DNA of 64,000 nt from REEB52 sp964626905 (GTDB lineage: Bacteria; Chlamydiota; Chlamydiia; Chlamydiales; SM23-39). The notes beneath the pieces are model-generated. The model saw only the letters and a list, made by a program, of their open reading frames with translations, made no database searches and was not told the origin of the DNA. This document shows, piece by piece, positions 52,820-61,345 of this stretch; positions within the stretch are counted from its first letter, which is position 1, and each line of letters opens with the position of its first letter. The DNA is taken from NCBI GenBank assembly GCA_964626905.1, contig CAZVHA010000003.1:124001-188000 (forward strand), in the 5' to 3' direction. Position numbers and translations under genes: made by a program.

Positions 52820-53752
52820 CTAAACAATAAATATTTGACTGTTTATTGGACAACCCCTGAGCCAATCGAGAGCCCCCATCCGCTTTTTCCCCTCTGGTTG
52901 CACCTCGATCAGTTGAAGAGCTCCTTCCCCGCAAGCAAAGACCCCGTCACCATTCAGCCTTTCACCGGGTCGTCCCACCCCTTGGACAACGCGGGTGCGG
53001 ATGATTTTGACCCTTTTCTTCTCCTTGCCCGACATGTACCAACACCAGCCCGCCGGTTTTGGGGAAAGGGCGCGGACCCAATTATGAAATTTTTGAGCTG
53101 GCCACTCCCAATGGACTTCGAGCTCTTCGGGGCTCAGTTTTGGAGCAAATGTGACCTCATTCGGGTCCTGTTTTTTCCCCTCAAGAATTCCCTTTTCACA
53201 CTTTTGAATGACTTTCAAGAGGAGCCCTTTGGAAAGTTCTAAAAGTTTTTCTTCCAATGCGCCGTGATTCATATCGGGGGGGATCGGAAGTTGCACCCCA
53301 TCGATCACGTCTCCTGCATCCATTTGGAAAACCATTTTTTGGATCACGACCCCCGTTTGTTGTTCCCCGGCCATGAGACAGCGCCGGATGGGGGCAGCTC
53401 CTCGGAATTTGGGGAGAAGACTCGGATGGACATTGATTGCGCCCAAGCGGGGGATGTCGAGTAATTTTTGAGGGAGAATTTGCCCAAAAACGACGACGAC
53501 AAAAAGGTCGGGTTTGAGGAGGGCGATCTTTGCTAAAAAATCGGCGTTGGATCCTTTTTCGGGTTGAAAAAGGGGGGTATGGGGCGCTTTTTCCAAAATG
53601 AGGGCTTTCACTGCCTCAGGACTCACCTCTAAAGAGCGGCCTCTCGGCCGATCGGGCTGCGTAACGACAGCTGCGATATCGACGTTGTGATCCAAAAGAT
53701 ACTCGAGGCATTTGGCCGCAAAAAAGGGGGTCCCAAAAAAAACGATTTTCAC
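52820..53752 (-). CDS. fmt: Methionyl-tRNA formyltransferase
   Basis: 310 residues from GTG 53752, one base after the lpxA stop (TGA-T-GTG). VKIVFFGTPFFAAKCLEYLL, PDLFVVVVFGQILPQKLLDIPRLGAINVHPSLLPKFRGAAPI and the DAGDVI stretch are diagnostic. It formylates initiator Met-tRNA. Confidence 0.96.
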   Translation of the reverse strand: MKIVFFGTPFFAAKCLEYLLDHNVDIAAVVTQPDRPRGRSLEVSPEAVKALILEKAPHTPLFQPEKGSNADFLAKIALLKPDLFVVVVFGQILPQKLLDIPRLGAINVHPSLLPKFRGAAPIRRCLMAGEQQTGVVIQKMVFQMDAGDVIDGVQLPIPPDMNHGALEEKLLELSKGLLLKVIQKCEKGILEGKKQDPNEVTFAPKLSPEELEVHWEWPAQKFHNWVRALSPKPAGWCWYMSGKEKKRVKIIRTRVVQGVGRPGERLNGDGVFACGEGALQLIEVQPEGKKRMGALDWLRGCPINSQIFIV

Positions 53753-53753
53753 A

Positions 53754-54584
53754 TCAATCTTCGAAGTATTGCTCTTCGCTCTCATTTTGAGCAAAACGGG
53801 TCACCCCTTCAAGTCCGAGAAGACCTCGCTTTGAACTTTTGCAAAATGCAACCCAGTGCTTCACCTCATCAAACGGCTCTAATTGGCTCTCAATTTGGGC
53901 AATGGCCTCTTGAAGATGTAGCCCTGAACGGTAGGTGATTTTAAAGGCTTTACTCAAAGCGACCCTCACTTCAAGGGGGAACTTGTGCCTTTTGAGCCCA
54001 ATGATATTAATCCCGCCAAACTTGTAGGGGAATCCGGCGCCGACAGTGTAGGGAGGGACGTCTCGAGGGACTCTGCTAAATCCTCCAACCATTGAGTAGC
54101 ATCCAATGCGGGAGAATTGATGCACTGGAGTGAGCCCTCCAATGATGGCACAATCTTCGATAATGACATGTCCTGCCAACATGGCGCTATTGGACATGAC
54201 GACTCGATTTCCAATTTCGCAATTGTGCGCTACATGGCAGTAAGCCATGATGAGACACTCATCTCCGATTCTGACAGTCGAATTTTCTTGGCAGGAGGAA
54301 TTGATCGTTACAAATTCCCGAATTTCACACCGCTTCCCGATCACGACGTAGGTTGTTTCGCCCCGATATTTTAGATCTTGCGTCTTCGTCCCGATGCTCG
54401 CGCCGGGCCAGATGGTGGTCCCTTCCCCAATCGTCGTGTTTCCATCGATGTAGGCGTGAGATTTGATGATCACATTGTCTTCAAGCGTTACCGTTTTCTT
54501 GACGACAGCAAAAGGTTCGATAGTGACATTTTTGCCGATTTTTGCTCCCGGCTCAACGACTGCTTGAGGGTGTATATTAGACAT
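53754..54584 (-). CDS. lpxA: UDP-N-acetylglucosamine acyltransferase
   Basis: 276 residues of left-handed beta-helix hexapeptide repeats: IHPQAVVEPGAKIGKNVTIEPFAVV. The catalytic His is in CHVAHNCEIGN. First acylation of lipid A. It is followed by fmt in coupled fashion. Confidence 0.96.
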   Translation of the reverse strand: MSNIHPQAVVEPGAKIGKNVTIEPFAVVKKTVTLEDNVIIKSHAYIDGNTTIGEGTTIWPGASIGTKTQDLKYRGETTYVVIGKRCEIREFVTINSSCQENSTVRIGDECLIMAYCHVAHNCEIGNRVVMSNSAMLAGHVIIEDCAIIGGLTPVHQFSRIGCYSMVGGFSRVPRDVPPYTVGAGFPYKFGGINIIGLKRHKFPLEVRVALSKAFKITYRSGLHLQEAIAQIESQLEPFDEVKHWVAFCKSSKRGLLGLEGVTRFAQNESEEQYFED

Positions 54585-54602
54585 GAAAATCCAATTTTGT
54601 CA

Positions 54603-55067
54603 TTACAGTTGGTCTTTGTTTACAAGGGCAAAACTCAATTCCGCTTCCACTGCAAGAACCTGCCCTATCATGGCCCTCGCTCTGATTTTTCCCCCGTTGC
54701 CACTTACATGAAGCCCTTTTACATGCAAAAGAAGCGCATCGCCTGGCAAAACGGGCTTTCTAAACTTCGCTCCCACGACATTCAGAAGAACGGCAATTTT
54801 CTTTGTATATCCTTTCTGATGGACCAAAACGCCCCCGGTCTGAGCAAGAGACTCTAAAATCAGCACGCCGGGCATGATTGGAACTCCAGGAAAGTGCCCC
54901 TGGAAAAAGGGCTCATTCACAGTTACATTCTTCAATCCCAAAATCTCATTTTCTTCCAAATTGATTTCGAGAATGCGATCGACAAGTAAGAAAGGGTACC
55001 GATGGGGTAAAATATCCTCAATTTCTTTCGCGTCAAAAACAAAGGGACGGCTGTTGTAATCTCCCAT
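54603..55067 (-). CDS. fabZ: 3-hydroxyacyl-ACP dehydratase FabZ
   Basis: 154 residues. DIEDILPHRYPFLLVDRI-like start and the active-site FQGHFPGVPIMPGVLILESLAQTGG. The ATG at 55067 overlaps the lpxC stop (TGATG). Fatty acid elongation, serving lipid A. Confidence 0.96.
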   Translation of the reverse strand: MGDYNSRPFVFDAKEIEDILPHRYPFLLVDRILEINLEENEILGLKNVTVNEPFFQGHFPGVPIMPGVLILESLAQTGGVLVHQKGYTKKIAVLLNVVGAKFRKPVLPGDALLLHVKGLHVSGNGGKIRARAMIGQVLAVEAELSFALVNKDQL

Positions 55068-55909
55068 CAATGGCTCTCCAAATTTGCGATCTTTTTTGCA
55101 AATGCGATATTGCTCGCATGCCCCGAACGGATAGAGATGATATGTCCCAAAAGGGGGGCCCCAATCAGCGACAGATCCCCAATCAGATCCAAAACTTTAT
55201 GGCGCACCATTTCATCGGGAAATCGGGCCCCTTCTGGATTCATGATCTGATCCCCTTTGATCACAAGGGCATTTTCCAACCCTCCCCCTTTAATCACCCC
55301 TTTTTCAATGAACGGAAAAATCTCTTCGTAAAGAGAAAAAGTCCTACAAGGGGCAATTTCGCGAGCAAAACGATCGGGATTTAAAGAAAGGGTGTAAAAC
55401 TGAGACTTGAGTAGACTAGACTGCGGGTAGTGCATGGTGTAGCTAATCCGAAACTCAGCTGCCGGTAGCGCAACGAGATGCACCTCCCCTTCGGACCAGT
55501 AAACGGGCTCTGAAATCGCGAGCACCTTTCTCATAGCGCCCTGTTCTTTGAGTCCAACCTGGCGGATCAGATCGACAAAAAACTGCGCGCTCCCATCGGC
55601 CACCAAAATTTCGGGGCCGCTAACCTCGATCATCGCGTTATCGACTTCAAGTGCCGAAAGCGCCGCCATCAAATGCTCGACCATGTGAATACTGACCTGG
55701 CCACTCGCAAGCCGGGTACATCGAGGCGCCTCTTTAACAAAAGAGAGATGGGCCCGAATCTGCGGCCCCTTTGGCAAATCGACTCTTCGGAAAATAATTC
55801 CCGTATTCGGCTCCGCCGGAAGAATCTTTAAAGAGACCTGCTCCCCGGTAAACACACCGATTCCGGCAGCGCTCACCTCTTTCTTGATCGTTTTCTGCAA
55901 GTCCAACAC
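55067..55909 (-). CDS. lpxC: UDP-3-O-acyl-N-acetylglucosamine deacetylase
   Basis: 280 residues. Zinc-site motifs VEHLMAALSALEVDNA and MVRHKVLDLIGDLSLIG are present. Committed step of lipid A synthesis. Same order lpxC-fabZ-lpxA-fmt as in chlamydiae. Confidence 0.96.
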   Translation of the reverse strand: MLDLQKTIKKEVSAAGIGVFTGEQVSLKILPAEPNTGIIFRRVDLPKGPQIRAHLSFVKEAPRCTRLASGQVSIHMVEHLMAALSALEVDNAMIEVSGPEILVADGSAQFFVDLIRQVGLKEQGAMRKVLAISEPVYWSEGEVHLVALPAAEFRISYTMHYPQSSLLKSQFYTLSLNPDRFAREIAPCRTFSLYEEIFPFIEKGVIKGGGLENALVIKGDQIMNPEGARFPDEMVRHKVLDLIGDLSLIGAPLLGHIISIRSGHASNIAFAKKIANLESH

Positions 55910-55952
55910 CCTCGAGTCGTTTGTGTATAAAAAGTTAACGAAAAGGGGACTT

Positions 55953-57755
55953 TTACGGCAACTTTTTTAAGTCGAGTTTTAAGGAAAAAAGGGCAAAAGA
56001 GGCAATCAGGAGGGTACTTTGGACTAAAATTGCCAAGTCTCCCCAAAAGGTATAAAGGGTTGAATAGGATCGAATGGGCATGGAGAAAAAAAGGGCAGAA
56101 GTATTTTTTTTTGCATCCAAAATTTGCAAAGGGCGTCCAAAACAGTCGACTCCACCTGTCACGCCCGAATTCGTCGAGCGCAAAAGAGGGACCCCATTTT
56201 CGACAGCCCGGATTCTCCCGTGGTGAAAATGTTGCAAAGAAAGTTTGGTATTTGGAAAATAGGCGTCATTTGAAACGCTGACCAAAACTTCAGCCCCTTT
56301 GAGTCGAAGCGCCCGAATCAAATTTGAAAAGGTCTCTTCAAGACAAATAGAAATGCCGATGGGGACATGGGAGTTGAAAATTTTCCCCTCCTTACCTGGG
56401 TCAAAAGAGCCGTAAATGCCGTACTGTTTGGCTAAAAAGCGGGCAAACCTACTCCAGTTTTTCAACGGAATATATTCGGCAATGGGGGCGAGGATCTGTT
56501 TTTCATACCTTTGATAGGTCAGCTTCGAAGGGGCGAAATGAAACGCGGCGTTGTATCTCCCCTCAAAATCGACATCGTCGAGCCCAATAATCACATCGGC
56601 CCCAAATCGATTGGCTAAGCTCTGCGCTAAAAAGGCGTTGCTCACTTTCCAAGTGCTGTCGTGAAAAATCGCATAGGGTCTTCTAAAGGGAGGGAAAAAC
56701 GATTCGTCAAAAAAATATTTTACCGTTTCAAGATCGTAACTTGCCGTATGGGCCCCTAGAGGAAGGGCAGCTTCGGGGAAAATGATGAGATCGGCCCGCT
56801 TCTTTCCCGCAAGTCCCTCAAGCGCGCTGAGAATGTTTGCCCACTGCCTGATGGGAGAGATATAGGAGTGGGGGAATTGCGGATCGAACTCTTTTTCTTC
56901 CGGTGAGAGATTGGTCTGAATGAGCGCCACATCGAGTGTTTTCTGAATGGGCGTGTGCGACTCAACCCAAGCTATTTGGACCCAGCCAAAGAGGTAGGGA
57001 AAGAGGGCGAGTCCCGCCCAATAGGCCGTTTGTCTGAAAGAGCGCTCGCACCAAGCTTTGAGAAAAGCTAAATTGACGAGGATCACCCAAAACGAAAGGC
57101 CAAAAATGCCCCATATTGAGGCCAGTTGCAAAGAATAGGGGGAGCTCGCAAGGGCAAGGCCCGACGGATTCCATGTGTAGCCGCAAAGGAAAAACAGCCG
57201 CAGCCACTCGCAAATGACCCACCCCCCTGCAATCGCGAGGAGTTTTCCCCAAGAAAGGGGAAAAGTGACAAAGTGGGAAAGAATTCCAAATTGAAGCCCG
57301 ATCCCAAAAGAGAGAATTAATGTAAAAGGAACGATGAGCCACCCCATATAGTCAGGGGTGGCAAGCCAAGAGAGTTGGACCCCCTCCACGAGGGTAAACC
57401 AAAAAGTGGCGATCCAAAACCTCCTTTTCTTCTCACCTACCTCGAGCAGCCCTTTCCAAAAAAGGGCAAAGCCGAGCGCTGCGGCAAAATAACCTAAGGG
57501 CGCCACCCAAGCGGGCTGGCCAAAAGCGGTGATGACAAAACTCAGTAGAAAAAGCCAATATCGCGGAGGCAGTTGCAAAACTCCACGATAGAGAAAAATC
57601 GATGATTTTGAGCCAGGTTGAGGAGGAAAAGCGGAGCTTTTCTGTACCCGCCGACGGGGGCCTACCCGAGAGGGTAGGCGAGAAGGTGGGGAGGCAACCC
57701 GGCTCAAAAGGGCGATTTCACGCATCGAAGAGTTTTGCAATTGCCTCCAAATCAA
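55953..57755 (-). CDS. lnt: Apolipoprotein N-acyltransferase
   Basis: Up to 600 residues; family members have about 540, so the true start may be downstream of the TTG at 57755 (ATG at 57725 or later). Five to six membrane helices precede a nitrilase domain with the triad Glu in IIFPEAALPLG (about 328), Lys in RYEKQILAPIAEY (about 419) and Cys in GISICLEETF (about 471). It finishes lipoprotein maturation in the inner membrane. Confidence 0.93.
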   Translation of the reverse strand: MIWRQLQNSSMREIALLSRVASPPSRLPSRVGPRRRVQKSSAFPPQPGSKSSIFLYRGVLQLPPRYWLFLLSFVITAFGQPAWVAPLGYFAAALGFALFWKGLLEVGEKKRRFWIATFWFTLVEGVQLSWLATPDYMGWLIVPFTLILSFGIGLQFGILSHFVTFPLSWGKLLAIAGGWVICEWLRLFFLCGYTWNPSGLALASSPYSLQLASIWGIFGLSFWVILVNLAFLKAWCERSFRQTAYWAGLALFPYLFGWVQIAWVESHTPIQKTLDVALIQTNLSPEEKEFDPQFPHSYISPIRQWANILSALEGLAGKKRADLIIFPEAALPLGAHTASYDLETVKYFFDESFFPPFRRPYAIFHDSTWKVSNAFLAQSLANRFGADVIIGLDDVDFEGRYNAAFHFAPSKLTYQRYEKQILAPIAEYIPLKNWSRFARFLAKQYGIYGSFDPGKEGKIFNSHVPIGISICLEETFSNLIRALRLKGAEVLVSVSNDAYFPNTKLSLQHFHHGRIRAVENGVPLLRSTNSGVTGGVDCFGRPLQILDAKKNTSALFFSMPIRSYSTLYTFWGDLAILVQSTLLIASFALFSLKLDLKKLP

Positions 57756-58222
57756 AGTCTTGGAAATTGTCTTGTTGCTGGGCTCGCTGCTGTGCCGTGA
57801 AGCATAATGATCAAAAGCCCTCCTAAGATTGCCAAATTTTTAAAAAAATGGGCGAGTTGCTGCTCCCGCATCATCCCCTCGACAAACCAAAATTGGTGCA
57901 TGATGAGGGTCACAGGGATGAGAAAGGCGATCAAAAGAAAGGCCCCAAATTTTTCCTTGATCCCGAGAAGGACTAGAAGAGCGCCAAACAGCTCCATTAA
58001 AGTCGCAACGAGAAGCAAAATAGGGGTGATCGGAATGAATATGGCGAAACACTCGTGGGCGCTGTCGATGTAACCAATATTGGATTGCCACTCACAAAGA
58101 ATGGCGTGTAACGATCTTTCACTCTCATGCCAATGAAAAATTTTATTTAAAGCCCCAGCCAAAAAGACCAGGCTGATGCAAAATCTTGCAAAAGCAGTGA
58201 GAAAAATGCGGACGATTTTCAT
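57752..58222 (-). CDS. DoxX-family membrane protein
   Basis: 156 residues, four hydrophobic helices, with FARFCISLVFLAGALNKIFHW and a helix pair LVATLMELFGALLVLLGI typical of DoxX/DoxD-like proteins. Function poorly known; linked to redox or membrane stress in other bacteria. The stop overlaps the lnt reading frame by 3-4 bp. Confidence 0.8.
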   Translation of the reverse strand: MKIVRIFLTAFARFCISLVFLAGALNKIFHWHESERSLHAILCEWQSNIGYIDSAHECFAIFIPITPILLLVATLMELFGALLVLLGIKEKFGAFLLIAFLIPVTLIMHQFWFVEGMMREQQLAHFFKNLAILGGLLIIMLHGTAASPATRQFPRL

Positions 58223-58248
58223 ACATCCCTCTATAATCTCGATGGTAT

Positions 58249-59364
58249 ATGAGACTTGCCTTTTGCGACTACCACATTTCAGTCATCCTCGAAAAATTTG
58301 GAGCCGAGCCAAAGCCGCTCGATCTTCTCCTCAGCGACTATTTTCGGACCCACAAGAGCATCGGCGCTCACGACCGAAGACAAATTGGAGAAACTCTTTA
58401 CCAGATGGTCCGCTGGAAAAGTCTGATCGATTTCTTTTGCCCCTCCCCAAAACCGATTGAGCGCCTTTTTTGTTTTCGAAAAATGTCTATCGATCAGTGT
58501 AGACAAGACCCCTCTATCCCGGAGGAAATCCGGGCTGGCGCGTCGCGCTATCTCTTTGAAAAATTGTGCAATGCATTTGGCAAAGACAAAGGAAAAGAGC
58601 TCTTGAGAATTCTCAACACGCAGGCACCCACAGTCATCCGGGCAAACCGGCTCAAAACAACGAGGGGAGCCCTTTTAGAAATTTTGCAAAAAAAATTCCA
58701 GGTAAGGCCCTGTCTCAAAGCGGAAGCGGGGATTGCCTTTGAAAAAAGAGAGCCCCTATTTAGTCTTCCCGAGTTCAAAGAGGGGCTTTTTGAGATGCAA
58801 GACGAGGGGAGCCAACTCGTGGCGGAAGCTGTTGAAGCAAAGCCGGGGGATCACGTGCTCGACTATTGCAGCGGCTCAGGGGGAAAAACACTGAGCTTTG
58901 CCCATCGAATGGAGGGCAAGGGGCAAATTTATCTCCATGACATTCGACAACAGGTCTTGCTCGAGGCGCGCAAAAGACTCAAAAGGGCGGGCGTACAAAA
59001 TGCCCAATTCGTCTTGCCCAAAAAAAAAGTCGATTGGCTCCTTCTCGATGTCCCTTGCAGCGGCAGCGGCAGCTTGCGCCGCAACCCCGATGCAAAATGG
59101 AAAATTGATGCAACAATGGTTCAAAGACTCGTTTTGGAACAAAGACAAATTATGAAAGATTCTCTCCCTTTCCTTAAGACGGGGGGACATCTCGTCTACA
59201 TCACTTGCAGTCTTTTCCCCGAAGAAAATGGGGATCAGGTCGCCCATTTTCTCAAAAATCACCCCCTTGTTTTAGAAAAAGAACTCTTCCTTCTCCCTGA
59301 AGAAGGGGGCATGGATGGCTTTTTTGCAGCAGTGTTTAAAAAAATCGAAAATTTGGTAGGATGA
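58249..59364 (+). CDS. RsmB/NOP2-family RNA m5C methyltransferase
   Basis: 371 residues. SAM motif DHVLDYCSGSGGKT, then LLDVPCSGSGSLRRNPDAKW (Cys about 270) and YITCSLFPEENGDQV (Cys about 320), the two catalytic cysteines of this family. It methylates a cytosine in rRNA or tRNA; the N-terminal NusB-like part is reduced. Divergent from doxX by 26 bp. Confidence 0.9.
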   Translation: MRLAFCDYHISVILEKFGAEPKPLDLLLSDYFRTHKSIGAHDRRQIGETLYQMVRWKSLIDFFCPSPKPIERLFCFRKMSIDQCRQDPSIPEEIRAGASRYLFEKLCNAFGKDKGKELLRILNTQAPTVIRANRLKTTRGALLEILQKKFQVRPCLKAEAGIAFEKREPLFSLPEFKEGLFEMQDEGSQLVAEAVEAKPGDHVLDYCSGSGGKTLSFAHRMEGKGQIYLHDIRQQVLLEARKRLKRAGVQNAQFVLPKKKVDWLLLDVPCSGSGSLRRNPDAKWKIDATMVQRLVLEQRQIMKDSLPFLKTGGHLVYITCSLFPEENGDQVAHFLKNHPLVLEKELFLLPEEGGMDGFFAAVFKKIENLVG

Positions 59365-59371
59365 TCTCACT

Positions 59372-60391
59372 ATGAAAATATTCTTTTGCCTTTTATTGGG
59401 AAGCCTCACCTTAGCGGCAAACCCGTTTCTCGACTATGTGCCCGACCAAAAAATCGGTGTGCAAAACTCCATTATCACAAAAGTAAATGGGAAAACCATT
59501 TCGATGATGGATGTGAAAAAGAAAATGGATCTCGTTTTCTACCAACATTATCCCCAACTCTCAGAGTCTGCGCAGGCCCGTTTTCAATTTTATGAAGCGA
59601 GTTGGCGCCAAGTGTTGAGAGATATGATCGACCAAGAACTCATCATCTCCGATGCGACCGATAAAGAGATCAAACTGAGCGACGGAGATGTGCGCGAATC
59701 GCTTGAAGAGCGCTTTGGGCCCAATGTGATGCAGACGCTCGATCGGATCGGTCTTACCTACGACGAAGCTTGGAAAATGGTCAGAAATGAGCTGATCGTC
59801 CAAAGGATGAACTGGTGGTTTGTCCAATCTAAAGCGGTAAGCAATGTGACACCCAACCAAATTCGGCAAGCATATAAGGCCTACTTAAAGGAAAATCCCC
59901 CTTATACAGAGTGGAAATACAGAGTGATCACAATCCAACCAAAGTCAGAAGACTCAGGGCTCCCCGAGAAAGTCTATGAGGCTCTCGTTGAATCTGGCAA
60001 GACCTTGGCCGATATCGAAACCATTTTGGCTCGCTTTCAAAATGGGGATGCAACCATCTCTTTTTCCAACGAATTTGTCGCAAAAAGCCAAGATCTTTCC
60101 GAGGCGCACCAAAAATCTTTAGAAGGGTTGATGGTCCACAGTTTTAGCAAGCCGGCCGTACAAAAAAGCAAACAGAAACAGCAAAGCGTCTGCCGGATTT
60201 TTTATCTGATGGATCGGCAAGACAACCCCGCACCCTCCTTTGAGACAATGGCCGCTCAGCTCAAAAATGGCCTGATCCAACAGGCAGTTGTCGATAGTTC
60301 CGATGCCTACTTGGGAAAGTTGCGTAAATTCTATGGATATGAAAACAACCAGGCAATTCCCGACGATCTTCACCCCTTTTCTTTACAATGA
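59372..60391 (+). CDS. SurA-like periplasmic chaperone without clear PPIase domain
   Basis: 339 residues with signal peptide (MKIFFCLLLGSLTLAANP). Residues 25-170 follow the SurA N-terminal chaperone fold: ITKVNGKTISMMDVKKKMDLVF, LRDMIDQELIISDATDKEIKLSDGDV. The rest is a degenerate rotamase-like part without the conserved PpiC core. Just upstream of rsmA with a 4-bp overlap, as in chlamydiae. Likely helps outer membrane protein folding. Confidence 0.8.
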   Translation: MKIFFCLLLGSLTLAANPFLDYVPDQKIGVQNSIITKVNGKTISMMDVKKKMDLVFYQHYPQLSESAQARFQFYEASWRQVLRDMIDQELIISDATDKEIKLSDGDVRESLEERFGPNVMQTLDRIGLTYDEAWKMVRNELIVQRMNWWFVQSKAVSNVTPNQIRQAYKAYLKENPPYTEWKYRVITIQPKSEDSGLPEKVYEALVESGKTLADIETILARFQNGDATISFSNEFVAKSQDLSEAHQKSLEGLMVHSFSKPAVQKSKQKQQSVCRIFYLMDRQDNPAPSFETMAAQLKNGLIQQAVVDSSDAYLGKLRKFYGYENNQAIPDDLHPFSLQ

Positions 60392-61227
60392 TCTTGTCGG
60401 AATTGATCCCCTTCTTGAAAACCCTTGAGACAAGACCCAAAAGGAGCTTGTCTCAAAATTTTCTCATCGATCCCAATATCGTCTTGAAGATTATCGAACT
60501 CGCAAAGATCGATCCAGGGGAGCCCGTGTTAGAAATCGGGCCTGGACCCGGCGCATTGACCAAAGCTCTCTTAGATGCAAAGGCGCGCGTGTTTGCCGTC
60601 GAAATGGATCCCGTGTTTGCCAGAGAATTGCAACGGCTTCAAAACGGGAATCTTGCCATTTTTCAAGATGATTTTCTGAAATTTCCAATGGAATTTTTGC
60701 CGAAAAAAATCAAAGTAGTTGCCAATTTACCCTACCACATTACGGCGCCGATTTTAGAAAAGCTGTTTGGGAGCTCCTTTTCAAAAATCGTGATCATGGT
60801 TCAAGCCGAAGTGGCCGATCGGATGAAAGCAGCTCCCGGTTCGAAAGATTACGGATCTTTATCCTTATTTACCCAATTTCACACAAAAGTGTCCGGCTCT
60901 TTTCGAGTTCCTGCCGCCTGTTTCTACCCAAGGCCGAAAGTCGACTCAAAAGTGATTTCCCTCGATGCTGTCCCATTGCCAGAGATCAATCCATTCCCCC
61001 TCATCCGCCAAGCGTTTCAAAAGAGAAGAAAAATGCTCACGAGCTCGCTTCTTCAGGTCCCGAAAGATCGCTTGTTGCAGAGTCTGTCTGATTTGGGGAT
61101 TCGGACGGATGCTCGGCCGGAGATGATTTCTCTAGAGCAGTGGCTGCAACTCTCAGGAGCATTGCTGGAGGCGGAAATTTCGATGGGTAACACCAAAAGT
61201 GCTGGTCTAAATTCCCTCTATTTCTAA
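60388..61227 (+). CDS. rsmA: 16S rRNA dimethyladenosine transferase
   Basis: 279 residues. SQNFLIDPNIVLKIIELA, PVLEIGPGPGALTKALL and VVANLPYHITAPIL (NLPY at about 113-116) are diagnostic. Dimethylates A1518/A1519. The last 15 residues (after LEAEI) read as an extension and overlap an antisense ORF. Confidence 0.95.
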   Translation: MILSELIPFLKTLETRPKRSLSQNFLIDPNIVLKIIELAKIDPGEPVLEIGPGPGALTKALLDAKARVFAVEMDPVFARELQRLQNGNLAIFQDDFLKFPMEFLPKKIKVVANLPYHITAPILEKLFGSSFSKIVIMVQAEVADRMKAAPGSKDYGSLSLFTQFHTKVSGSFRVPAACFYPRPKVDSKVISLDAVPLPEINPFPLIRQAFQKRRKMLTSSLLQVPKDRLLQSLSDLGIRTDARPEMISLEQWLQLSGALLEAEISMGNTKSAGLNSLYF

Positions 61228-61345
61228 ATAGCTTTCCACAGTCTCCACATTGCCAATACATTTGCCAACGAGGATCCAGGGGCTCAATGGGCCTCCCCTT
61301 CCAAATTTCGGAACATATTTTTCCATAATCTGATACTGGGCTCAT
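61037..61345 (-). CDS. Small protein with C2H2-like zinc finger, coupled to dac
   Basis: 102 residues. Residues 30-51 fit the classical finger consensus: YWQCGDCGKLF, then five residues, LDQH, with Cys two residues later in place of the second His. The ATG overlaps the carboxypeptidase stop as ATGA, and AGGA lies 5 nt upstream. The 3' two thirds run antisense to rsmA, so the tail may be partly constrained by it. No known bacterial family recognised; a nucleic acid or protein-binding role is possible. The ORF could also be fortuitous. Confidence 0.45.
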   Translation of the reverse strand: MSPVSDYGKICSEIWKGRPIEPLDPRWQMYWQCGDCGKLFRNRGNLDQHFWCYPSKFPPPAMLLRVAATALEKSSPAEHPSESPNQTDSATSDLSGPEEASS

